The notes under the pieces are model-generated. The model did no database searches and was not told the origin of the DNA. It saw only the letters and a program-made list of their open reading frames with translations. Position numbers and translations under genes: made by a program. DNA of 64,000 nt from Candidatus Epilinea brevis (lineage in GTDB: Bacteria; Chloroflexota; Anaerolineae; Epilineales; Epilineaceae): the NCBI GenBank assembly GCA_016710785.1, contig JADJUE010000004.1, positions 292,710 through 356,709 on the forward strand, given 5' to 3'. This document shows, piece by piece, positions 55,649 to 64,000 of the stretch. The stretch's first letter is position 1. Each line of letters begins with the position of its first letter.

Positions 55649-56215
55649 TCACCGCCCGATCTGCCGGTAAAACGCCTCCCTCAGCTCCCCCTGCTCCCTA
55701 AACGCCCCCCGCCGCGCCGTGGTCACCATGTTCACCCCCTGCTTCTTCACCCCGCGCAGCGAGCAGCAGCTGTGGGCGCCCTCGACCATCACCATGACCC
55801 CGCGTGGGTCCAGGGCCTGCATCAGGGCGTCGGCGATCTGGCCCGTCAGGCGCTCTTGCACCTGCAGGCGGCGGGCGAACATGTCCACCACCCGCGGGAT
55901 CTTGCTCAGGCCCACCACCTTGCCCTTGGGCAGGTAGGCCACGTGGGCCGTGCCCGTGAAGGGCAGCATGTGGTGCTCGCAGAGCGAGCTGAAGCTGATG
56001 CCCGCCACCGTGATCAGCTCGCCCTCGTCGTAGTCCACGTCGAAGAGCGCGTCGTTGAGCAGCGTGTCCAGGTTCTGGCTGTAGCCCGCCAGCAGTTCTT
56101 CGTACATCCGCGCCACCCGCTGCGGCGTCTTCAGCAGGCCGTCGCGCTCCGGGTCTTCGCCCACCGCGCGCAGCAGCACGCGGATGGCGTCCCGCGATCT
56201 CCGCCCGGCGCGCAT
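55649..56215 (-). CDS. folE: GTP cyclohydrolase I (folE), N-terminus frameshifted
   Basis: 188 residues in the open frame. Zn ligands in SSLCEHHMLPF and HSCCSLRGVKKQG, plus FTGTAHVAYLPKGKVVGLSK. It makes dihydroneopterin triphosphate, the first step of folate synthesis. The true N-terminus appears to be EDDEDQPVALLD and LTDARRAEIA, read in two other frames upstream (56216-56267) and joining DAIRVLLRAVGEDPERDG if one C and one G are removed, so two indels are suspected. A FolC gene follows upstream; FolK is 30 kb away. Confidence 0.88.
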   Translation of the reverse strand: MRAGRRSRDAIRVLLRAVGEDPERDGLLKTPQRVARMYEELLAGYSQNLDTLLNDALFDVDYDEGELITVAGISFSSLCEHHMLPFTGTAHVAYLPKGKVVGLSKIPRVVDMFARRLQVQERLTGQIADALMQALDPRGVMVMVEGAHSCCSLRGVKKQGVNMVTTARRGAFREQGELREAFYRQIGR

Positions 56216-56545
56216 CCGTCAGGGTCCAGCAGCGCCACCGGCTGGTCTTCATCGTCTTCCGGCATGGGCAGCCAGGCCGGAGTCGGCATTCCGAGCCGGT
56301 TCCCTCCTGATCCGTTCATCGTCCCATGGCCCTTGTCACGTGGCCCGTGGCCGTTGTCGCGGCGTTCATGCCCTGCATTCATGGTCTCGTTCAGTTCCTT
56401 CGTGAAGTGGCACCGAAAAGTGAGTCGGCGCCGATTGCGATCAGGCGATCAGCAAATTCAGATGCTGACGGAGGACAGGCTATTACCCCCCGCTCCAAGC
56501 CCAAGACCGCAGCGCCAGACTGAACGCGTTCAGCGAGGCCTGACC

Positions 56546-58077
56546 CTACCCGACAGGATCCGGATCCCGCTCCGGCATCGCCAGCCCCCCGCGCTCCGCC
56601 CAGGCCAGGCGCACCGCCGCCGCCGCGAAGATCGAGCCCGTGGCGATCACCAGGTCATCCGGCCCCGCCAAGGCCAGGGCGCGGTCCAGGGCCGCCGCCG
56701 CGTCCGCCGCCGGGGCCACCGTCACGTCCGCCGGCGCGCGCATGGCCGCCAGCTGCTCCCTCGCCACGTCCGCCAGGGCCTGTGCCGAAAGCGCCCGTGG
56801 ATGCGGGGCGCGGATGCAGGTGACCGAGGCCGCATCCGCCAGCAAGACCGCCAAGACCCCCGGATGTCCTTGTCCGCCGAACAGCCCACAATCCAATGCC
56901 GCCGCCAGCGCGGGTAACGCTCCGCCAGGGCCTGCGCCAAGGCCAGGGCCGCCGGCGGGTTGTGGGCGCCGTCGATCACCAGGAGCGGGCCCGGGCCGCC
57001 CAGCACCACGCTGCTCTCGAAGCGCTCCAGACGCGCCGGCCAGCGCACCGCCGCCAGGCCCGCCTGCATCGCCGCCGCGTCCGTCCGCCAGCCCAGGGCG
57101 CCCAGTACGCGCAGGGCCAGCGCCGCCGTCGCGGCGTTGGCGCGCTGGAAGTCGCCCGCCAGGCTCAGCTCCAGCTCCAGCTCCAGCGCCGGCAGCTTCA
57201 CCGGCTTGGACGGCACCACCGCCCGGCTGCCCGTCGGCCTTACAGCTTCAGCGATCGCCGGCGCCCCGTCAGCGTCCGGCCGGCGGGCAGGCCCCGCGCT
57301 CTCCCGGGCCGCATCCCCATCCACCTCCAGCGCCGCCAGCCGCAGCCGGAAGCGCTGACCCACTCGCGTCGACCGCGCAGTATCCCAGCGCGCCAGCGTT
57401 TCCGTCGCCAGCAGCTGACAGGGCGTTTGGGCCGCCGCCTCGCGCAACACGTCCATCACCTCCGGCAGCTGCGGCGCCGCCACCACCGGCCGGCCCCGCT
57501 TGAAGATGCCCACCTTGTCACCGGCGATCTCCGCCGGGGTATCGCCAGCACCGCCGCATGGTCCATGCCCACCGGCATGATCACGCAGAGTTCCGGCGCC
57601 GTCAGCACGTTCGTCGTGTCCAGCCGCCCGCCCAGGCCCACCTCGATCACCGCGATGTCCACCTGAGGCCGCAAAGTGGTCGAAGGCCAGGGCCGTCAGG
57701 GCTTCGAAGGTCGTCAGGCCCTCCAGGGACGCCAGCAGCGCCGCGTGGCCGTTCAGCCAGGCGATCACCTCGTCCTCCCCGATCATCCGCCCATCCACCT
57801 GGATGCGCTCCCGCACCGTGTGCAGATGCGGCGAGCTGAACAGGCCCACCTTGTGCCGGGCGGCGCGCAGGCCCGCCGCGATCATCGCGCAGGTGGAGCC
57901 CTTGCCGTTGGTGCCGCCCACATGCACCGCCCTCCAGCGCAGCTGCGGCTCGCCCAGGCCGTCAGCAGCCGGCGCATGCGGTCCAGCTCGAAGCTCAGGG
58001 CTTGTGCCCGGAGGCCGCGTCTCCCAGTTCGTCAGGCCGTAGAGGGCATCCAGGGCCCCTTGCCAGGTGCTGATCAT
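56546..58077 (-). CDS. folC: Dihydrofolate/folylpolyglutamate synthase, several frameshifts
   Basis: Landmarks in order: GALDALYGLTNWETRPPG, VHVGGTNGKGSTCAMIA (P-loop), LFSSPHLHTVRERIQVDGR, then VIEVGLGGRLDTTNVLTAPE in another frame, then GDTPAEIAGDKVGIFKR back in the first, and VIDGAHNPPAALALAQAL. After SADKDIRG the chain resumes as VLAVLLADAASVTCIRAPHP in a third frame to the stop at 56546. At least four single-base changes near 57990, 57665, 57545 and 56880 would restore one reading frame. It adds glutamate to (dihydro)folate. ATG 58077. Confidence 0.85.
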
Positions 58078-58123
58078 CGTTGTGCTTGTGTCCTCGCCCT
58101 CGCCGTGCTACGCTCCGACTACG

Positions 58124-59800
58124 ATGTGGCGAGAGATCATAGCATTCGCGGCTGCGGCCCTCTTCATGCTCCCCCTGGTCGGTTGCCGCGGCGCCCAGCC
58201 GCTGTCCGACCTGCGCGTAGAGCCCGCGGCCATCACCCCGACGGCGATGGCAACGCCGATGTGGCGCGCATCAGCTACAGCGTCGGCCGGCCCGCCCGCT
58301 TGACCATCCAGCTCGTCGGGCCTGACGGCCAGACCCATCCCTTCCGCGACGACCTGCCGCGGCAGCCCGGCAGTTACGAGGCCCTCTTCGGCGGCGTCAT
58401 CGACGGCCGCATGCTGCCCGACGGCGATTACAGCCTGCGCGTGAGCGTCCGCCCCGACGACGGGTCGGCGGCCGCCGAGGCCCAGGCCGCGCTGGCCATC
58501 ACCGGCGGCGATACAACGCCGCCGCGCCTGGAGGGCCTCGCCCTGGCGCCCGACAGCTTCTCCCCCAACCAGGACGGGATGGGCGACCGCGTCAAGCTCA
58601 GCTACAGCCTCAGCGAGGCGGCGGCCGTGCGCCTGTGGCTCGAGACCGCCGACGGCACCTTCATCCAGGACATCCTGGAGGATGTCAGCTCGGCCGACAA
58701 GGCCGGCCAGGTGGGGCCGCATACCTATGACTTCGACGGCGGCGTCGACGCCGACTCGCCCCCGCCGCCCGACGGCGACTACCTCGTGCTGGCCGAAGCC
58801 CGCGACAGCTCCGGCAACGTCACCCGCCAGAGCCTGCCCCTGGCCATCCGCCAGGGCGGCCAGCCGCGCGCAGCCCTGGTCGGCGACGTCGACTGGAGCG
58901 ATTCCGTCGTCTCCGTGGGGGCCACCCTGTGGTTCACCGTGACCGTGCGCAACGTGGGGGCCACGCCCCTGCGCAGCTTCGGCCCCCCGCCCGGCTACGT
59001 CTACGACAGCAACCGCTCCTTCAACCAGCGCGCGCGCGCGGCACCTGGATATTGGCCCGCCAGGGCCGGCCCACGTCGTCCGCCGCGGCCGAGGGGAACG
59101 CTGCCGTCGCCTACCGCGCCGCCAGCCGCTGGGTTCCCGAGGGCCCGACCGCTGAGCTGCTGCTGGAGCTGCAGCCCGTAGACCCGCTGGCCGCGGCGGC
59201 CAGGCGCGATCCCTTCGGCCCGGCCGCGGGGTCAAGCGCCTCCGGCGCGTCCGGCGCATCGGGCGCGTCAAGGACGACTGCGGCGACCGAGCCGACCGAG
59301 CCGACCGCGGCGACCGACGCCCTTGCTGCGATCACCTCCGCCACCGCCCCGCTCTGCGGCCAGGTGCGCTCCGGCGGCGCGGCGGCCGGCGGCGCCGAGG
59401 TCTACGCCTTCGACGCCACCGCCGGCAAGGGGCGCCGGGCCGTGGCCGACCAGGCTGGTCGCTTCTGCTTCCCGCCGCTGGCGGACCAGGCCCCCGAACC
59501 CTTCGCCCCCAGCCCCGGCGCCCTGCGCATCGGCCTGGCCTGCGACGCCTTGGAGAGCGACGTGGACTACCCCTTCCGCTGGCAGCTGGGGGCCATGGAG
59601 ACCTTGGACGTCTGTGACGTCGCCGGTCGCCTGTACCTCTGCCTGGCCCCGGGCGCCGAGACCGTGGTCTCCGGGGCCTGCGCTTCGTGCAGCGCCCCAA
59701 CCGCCGCGGCACCAAGGTCTACCTCAGCCTGCAGCACGAGGACGTGCGCATGATCCAGGGCCCTTCGGCATCAAGGGGGCTGACCGTGGAGGGGGAGTGA
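58124..59800 (+). CDS. Ig-like (FlgD/CARDB-type) lipoprotein, several frameshifts
   Basis: Starts MWREIIAFAAAALFMLPLVG followed by Cys, a lipobox, so a membrane-anchored lipoprotein. The frame then changes near 58230 (PDGDGNADVARISYSVGRPA), near 59035 and near 59680 (LRFVQRPNRRGTKVYLSLQH). Two FlgD/Ig-like domains are visible: RLTIQLVGPDGQTHPF and FSPNQDGMGDRVKLSYSLSE with TYDFDGGVDADSPPPPDGDY, then a linker SGASGASGASRTTAATEPTE and a C-terminal Cys-rich domain. Stop TGA 59798-59800 overlaps the next start (GTGA). Role unknown; it precedes two glycosyltransferases. Confidence 0.7.
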
Positions 59801-60828
59801 GTCCCCTCCACAGCAAGCCCCCACCCCCCGGCACCCTCGCCGTCGTCATCGTCAGCTACAACACCCGCGACCTGCTGGCCCACTGCCTCGACAGCCTGCG
59901 CCTCGAGCTGGACGCCGCCGGCATTGGCGCCGAGGTCCAGGTGGTGGACAATGCCTCCAGCGACGGCTCGGCCGCCATGGTGGCCGATCGCTTCCCCTGG
60001 GTGCGCGTGACCGCCCTGGCCGACAACCGCGGCTTCACCGCCGGCAACAACGTCGTCCTAGGCCCCTTGGCGCGCGGCCAAGGTGCGTCGCCGGATTGGG
60101 TCCTGCTCCTGAACCCCGACACCGAGGTCCGACCCGGAGCGCTACAGACGCTCCTGGACGCTGCCGCCGAGGATACGCGCATCGCCGTTGCCGGCCCCGC
60201 CCTCGTCTACCCCGACGACGGCTTCCAGCACGCCGCCTTCGCCTTTCCCGGCATCGCGCAGGCGGCGCTGGACCTCTTCCCGCCGCGCGGCAGGCTGGGC
60301 CGCCGCCTCCTCGAGAGCCGCCTCAACGGACGCTATCCGCGCCGCCGCTACCGAGCCGGGAAGCCCTTCAACGTCGACTTCGTCCTGGGCGCCTGCATGC
60401 TGGTGCGCGTCGCCGCCCTGCGGCAGGTGGATCCGCTGGACGAAGGCTACTTCATGTACGCCGAAGAAGTGGACTGGTGCCGGCGCTTCGCGCGCGCCGG
60501 CTGGCGCGTCGTCTGCGTGCCGGCCGCCACCGTCATGCACCATGGCGGGGCGGCCAGCGGCCAGTTCCGGGCGCGCAGCTGGAGCATACTCTGGCGCAGC
60601 CGGCGCCGCTACCTGCGCCTGCACGAGCCGGCCTGGCGCGCCGATACCGTCGACCTGCTGCTGAAGGTCGCCGTCGCGCGCCTGCGGCGGGCAGACGAGC
60701 GGGCTCTCGCCGCCGGATCCTTGAGTGGCTCAGAAGCCCGGGAGCGACGGACGGCCTATGCGGCGGCCCTCGGCCCCATGGATGATGCGCCGCCCTTGAT
60801 GGATGCCCCGCCCCTGGGGGATTCATGA
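59797..60828 (+). CDS. Glycosyltransferase family 2, rhamnosyltransferase-like
   Basis: 343 residues. AVVIVSYNTRDLLAHCLDSL, VQVVDNASSDGSAAMV, LLLNPDTEV (DxD-type) and FVLGACMLVRVAALRQV; the EEVDWCRRF motif is typical of the GT2 branch that adds rhamnose-like sugars to surface glycans. GTG 59797 overlaps the lipoprotein stop and its own stop overlaps the next gene (ATGA). Soluble or peripheral. Confidence 0.88.
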   Translation: MSPLHSKPPPPGTLAVVIVSYNTRDLLAHCLDSLRLELDAAGIGAEVQVVDNASSDGSAAMVADRFPWVRVTALADNRGFTAGNNVVLGPLARGQGASPDWVLLLNPDTEVRPGALQTLLDAAAEDTRIAVAGPALVYPDDGFQHAAFAFPGIAQAALDLFPPRGRLGRRLLESRLNGRYPRRRYRAGKPFNVDFVLGACMLVRVAALRQVDPLDEGYFMYAEEVDWCRRFARAGWRVVCVPAATVMHHGGAASGQFRARSWSILWRSRRRYLRLHEPAWRADTVDLLLKVAVARLRRADERALAAGSLSGSEARERRTAYAAALGPMDDAPPLMDAPPLGDS

Positions 60829-61634
60829 TCGGCCGCGATCAGAGCGCTGACCGCGTCAACAGCGTCACCAGCGGCACCACCAGCACCATCACCGCGGTCG
60901 TCCTCACCCTGAACGAAGCGCGCCACCTGCCCGACTGCCTGGCCAGCCTGCGGAGCATCGGCCCCATCCTGGTGCTGGATTCCGGCAGCGGCGACGAGAC
61001 CGTGGCCATCGCCCGCGCCGCCGGCGCGCGGGTGGCGACGCGGCCCTTCGTCAACTACAGCATCCAGCGCCAGGCCGCCCTGGACCTGGTGGACACGCCC
61101 TGGGTCCTCTTCGTCGACGCCGACGAACGCGTCCCCCCAGAACTCGCCGCGGCCGTAACCCAGGCCGCCCAGCGCGCCGACGCCGATGCCCCCGCCGCCT
61201 ACTGGATCGCCCGCCGCAACCTCTTCTGGGGCCACGCCCTGCGCGGCGGCGGCTGGTGGCCGGACCACCAGCTGCGCCTGCTGCGCGTGGACCGCGCCCG
61301 CTACGACCCCGCCCGCGCGGTACACGAACTGGCCGAGATCCAGGGCAGCACCGGGCGCATCGACAGCCCGCTCACGCACATCAACTACGAATCCTGGGCC
61401 GAGTTCAGCGCCAAGCAGCGCGCCTACGCCCGCCTGGAGGCCGATCGCCGTCGTGCCGCCGGAGCGCGTGTGCGGCCGCACAACCTCATCCTGCAACCCC
61501 TGCGCGAGTTCCAGCGCCGCTTCATCACCGACCACGGCTACCGCGACGGCCTGCTCGGCCTGCGCCTGGCGCTGGCCATGGCCTGGACTGAGTGGGTCAC
61601 CCTACGGGGAACGCGTCGCAATCCTCTTGTCTGA
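60825..61634 (+). CDS. Glycosyltransferase family 2, WaaE/KdtX-like
   Basis: 269 residues. ITAVVLTLNEARHLPDCLAS, ILVLDSGSGDETVAIARAAG, VLFVDADERV and the GGWWPDHQLRLLRVDRARYD stretch with a late HELAEIQG: the pattern of the WaaE-like GT2 group. Coupled to the previous gene by ATGA overlap. Likely part of a small glycan-building operon. After it comes a repeat region. Confidence 0.87.
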   Translation: MIGRDQSADRVNSVTSGTTSTITAVVLTLNEARHLPDCLASLRSIGPILVLDSGSGDETVAIARAAGARVATRPFVNYSIQRQAALDLVDTPWVLFVDADERVPPELAAAVTQAAQRADADAPAAYWIARRNLFWGHALRGGGWWPDHQLRLLRVDRARYDPARAVHELAEIQGSTGRIDSPLTHINYESWAEFSAKQRAYARLEADRRRAAGARVRPHNLILQPLREFQRRFITDHGYRDGLLGLRLALAMAWTEWVTLRGTRRNPLV

Positions 61635-61683
61635 GCCAAGTAGGGCTGCAACGGGCGAAGGAAAGCCCCTACCCCCCGGCGAG

Positions 61684-61768
61684 TGCAAACGCTCTCCCCT
61701 CCTCCCCCCAAGGGGAGGAGACGCCTGCTCCTCCCCCCAGCGGGGGGAGGTCGGGAGGGGGGCCGCCG
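61684..61768. repeat. GC-rich palindromic repeat, copy 2, left arm of a long inverted repeat
   Basis: Its last 49 bases (61720-61768) are the exact reverse complement of 61882-61930. Same family as 16690 and 25498. Within a 480-bp non-coding gap after the glycosyltransferase. Confidence 0.75.
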
Positions 61769-61880
61769 TGGCCGTCGCCGTCGCTCGACGCGATGGCCCA
61801 TCAGTTCGCGGTCGAAGCCTGGCTGGCACAGGATGGCTGGAGCCGTCGGGTACCTGGTGGTGGCGGGGGTGACGGCCAAG

Positions 61881-61945
61881 GCGGCCCCCCTCCCGACCTC
61901 CCCCCGCTGGGGGGAGGAGCAGGCGTCTGCTCCCCCTGGGGGGAG
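61881..61945. repeat. GC-rich palindromic repeat, copy 3, right arm
   Basis: Pairs with 61720-61768. The 113 bp between the arms have no gene. A short 9-bp tandem (ACCCATGGA-like, three units) lies near 62040-62068. Confidence 0.75.
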
Positions 61946-62114
61946 TCGGACATGGGCGCGGGGCCGCCCGGAAAAGCATGGCGGTGGGTGTGTTTTCCTA
62001 GCAGTCGGGCATTGTCCAGTGGGTTCTATCTCACCCAACGGACCCATGGAACCCATAGAACCCATGGGATACGATGGACTGCTGGACCTTAGGACCTTCG
62101 GGACAGCCCGCCCT

Positions 62115-63692
62115 CTACCCCCCCGCCGCCAACCTTGCCGCCGAATCGATGTAGGTCAGCCATTCCGTGGCCGCCGCCTGGATCGGCTGCAGGATGGTGG
62201 CCGGGTAGATGCCGATCCAGAAGATCAGCACCACCAGGGGCAGCAAGGTCAGCATCCCCGGCCCCGTCAGGTCGGCAGACCCGCGGACTTGCCGCGCACC
62301 GGCCGGAAGAACACCCGCTGGTACAGCCACAGCATGTAAATGCGCCCAGCACCCCGAAGGCCGCCAGGCCGCCGGCCAGCATGTTCGCCCGGAAGCCGCC
62401 CAGAGGCTCAGCCATTCGCCGACGAAGCCGTTGGTGCCCGGCAGGCGACGCTGGAGAAGAGCACCACCAGGAAGACCACGCTGAAGCGTGGCACCTCACC
62501 ATAGCCCGCCGAAGTCGGCGATCTGCCGGCTGTGCGCCCGTTCACAGCATGCCCACCAACAGGAAGAGCGCCCCGTAGAAAGGCCGTGGTTGACCATCTG
62601 CAGGGGGCGCCGCCGGCAATAGTTCCTGCTCGTTGAAGCTGAAGATGCCCAGGATGACGATGCCCATGTGGCTGACCGAGGAATAGGCCCCAGCTTCTTC
62701 ATGTCCGTCTGGGCGAAGGCCACCCACGGGCCGTACCAGATGCCGACCGCCAGCGGCAGGAAGGCCGGCGCCGCCGCCACCGCCGCCATCGGGAAAGAGC
62801 GGCGAGCAGAAGCGCCAGAAGGCCGTGGCCGCCGTCTTGACGGGACCCCGCCAGGATGACCGACACCGCGGGTGGGGGCCTGCACATGGGCGTCCGGCAG
62901 CCAGCTGTGGAAGGGGGAAGGCGGCACCTTCACCGCGAAGGCCAGGGCGAAGGCCCCGAGCAGCGCCTGCGTCGCCAACGGCAGGCTGGGGGCGGCCAGA
63001 AGGGGTGAAGAAGTGGTAGGGATGACAGTCCGGCGCCGAACCACAGACCGGGCGGCCCATCAGCTGACCGGGGCCACCAGGGCCACCAGCATCGGGGCGA
63101 TCCGCCAGGGTGTGGCGAAGCCCGAACTTGAAGGTGGCGTAGATGCGCTCACGGCCACCCAGATGGCGATGAGGAAGATCATCGGGATGAGCGGGCTTCC
63201 CAGAACACGTAGAAGAGGAAGAGGTCCAGGGCGGTGAAGGCGTAACGGCCCAATCTGCAGGATCAGCATCCAGATGCCGTACTCGCGCACCCGATGGCCC
63301 ACATGCGGGCTGCTGAACAAGAGGGCCGAAAGCCCAGCAGGGCGGTCAGGAGCACCAACACGACGGAGATGCCGTCCACCCCCAGCTGGGAGCTGATGCC
63401 GCCGGGCAGCGGCCAGTTCGGGGGCAGGTGCTCGGGGTCGGCGAACTGAAAATCCGGCGCCCAGGCGCATGCCGTACTGGATACTCTGGGTGGCCGGGTC
63501 CGCCCAACCGCGATCGAAGCTGCCGGGGACGAGGGCCAGCACAAGATCCAGACCGGCGATGAACAGGGCCGTGGCGTGGATCAGACCGTCTGGCGCTTGG
63601 GCAGCAGCGCGGCAGCCCGCGCCCACCAAGGGCAGGAAGACGATCAGGGAGAGCAGGGGGAAGCCCAGGGCGTTGCTGGTTGTCAGTAGCAT
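62115..63692 (-). CDS. nuoM: NADH-quinone oxidoreductase subunit M, many frameshifts
   Basis: Core membrane subunit of complex I. Recognisable pieces in changing frames: MLLTTSNALGFPLLSLIVFL (start), QLGVDGISVVLVLLTALLG, VKVPPSPFHSWLPDAHVQAP (the NuoM signature), VAFAQTDMKKL, and the C-terminal LVVLIFWIGIYPATILQPIQ with the stop at 62115. The gene length fits NuoM (about 500 residues) but it needs around ten single-base corrections, mostly lost bases in C/G runs. Sequencing error is the likelier cause; a real pseudogene is possible. Confidence 0.8.
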
Positions 63693-63965
63693 GGTTGTTC
63701 CCGGGTTCGCAGGGGGCAGCGCCGACCGGATGGGCGCGGCGCCGGATCGCGGGGCATTGTAACCCTACCGATCCGGCTTGGCCAGCAGGCGGGAATCCGC
63801 CCAAGGTCGCAGCCGCGGCCCGGCCAAAGTCGGAGGCGGCGTCAGATCGCGGCAGGCACAATCAGCGGCGAGGCAGAGCAATTTCGCAGGCGTCGGCGGT
63901 TCCACCAGGGCAGCTCCGGTGGTGGTCGCCCCTTCGCTCCCACCCCCAAGAGGACGGCAAGCTCC

Positions 63966-64000
63966 ATGATCCACGAACTCAGCGGCGACATCACTCCTTT
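63966..64000 (+). CDS. Possible start of a gene cut by the window edge
   Basis: ATG with an AGAGGA site about 10 bp upstream begins MIHELSGDITP, reminiscent of macro-domain protein N-termini. Only 11 codons are visible, so this is a guess. The 270-bp gap 63693-63965 shows nothing else. Confidence 0.25.
   Translation, partial: MIHELSGDITP

Overview
The window is high-GC bacterial chromosome, most likely from Chloroflexota (an Anaerolineae-like lineage). The guess rests on gene content: secreted CAP/SCP proteins, long Pro/Thr linkers of the VPPTAT type, a bc-type complex joined to an octaheme cytochrome, isochorismate synthase (menaquinone) and a complex I gene. No rRNA or tRNA gene was seen, so the taxonomy is inference.

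Layout. 1-25 kb is ordinary core and surface biology: the 3' end of RNase Y, isochorismate synthase, secreted and anchored proteins (cohesin-like, CAP with a dockerin-like tail, a 1197-aa Pro/Thr-rich protein), a Rieske / cytochrome b / octaheme operon, an EEP nuclease and phospholipase D pair, DinB, a DUF4397 surface protein, an SDR, a CDP-alcohol phosphatidyltransferase divergent from a nitrilase-type membrane protein, and a minus-strand operon (persulfide dioxygenase-rhodanese, rhodanese, SulP, sigma factor) whose last three genes are joined by GTGA overlaps. 24.3-31.2 kb holds ManA, FolK, an orphan HicB-like gene, a Phd/PIN toxin-antitoxin pair, a Nudix hydrolase, a double GNAT protein, an MDR dehydrogenase, and decaying remnants (S41 peptidase, a second MDR, a DUF1778 antitoxin).

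31.2-55.6 kb is an accessory island with visibly lower G+C in parts, built from insertion sequences: IS21 (31.96-34.55), three IS66 copies, IS30 ends and an IS30 split by IS66, and IS3 pieces. Three cargo blocks lie between IS ends: (i) a SIR2-STAND NTPase with a four-helix membrane protein (35.7-39.3 kb) between two inverted IS66 3' ends; (ii) a three-gene, ATGA-overlapped cassette of unrecognised genes ending in a PIN-like/TPR protein (41.2-45.4 kb) between two inverted IS30 left ends; (iii) a TerB_N/TerB_C - DUF2791-type ATPase - Lhr-like helicase operon (48.8-54.6 kb) between two directly repeated IS3 tips. Block (ii) is the best candidate for an undescribed system; all three look like stress or anti-phage defence cargo.

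55.6-64 kb returns to core genes (FolE, FolC, an Ig-like lipoprotein, two family-2 glycosyltransferases, NuoM). From about 52 kb on, conserved genes are broken again and again by single-base indels next to C/G runs. Loss of many unrelated genes at once is less likely than local sequencing error, so gene loss should not be inferred there without rechecking reads.
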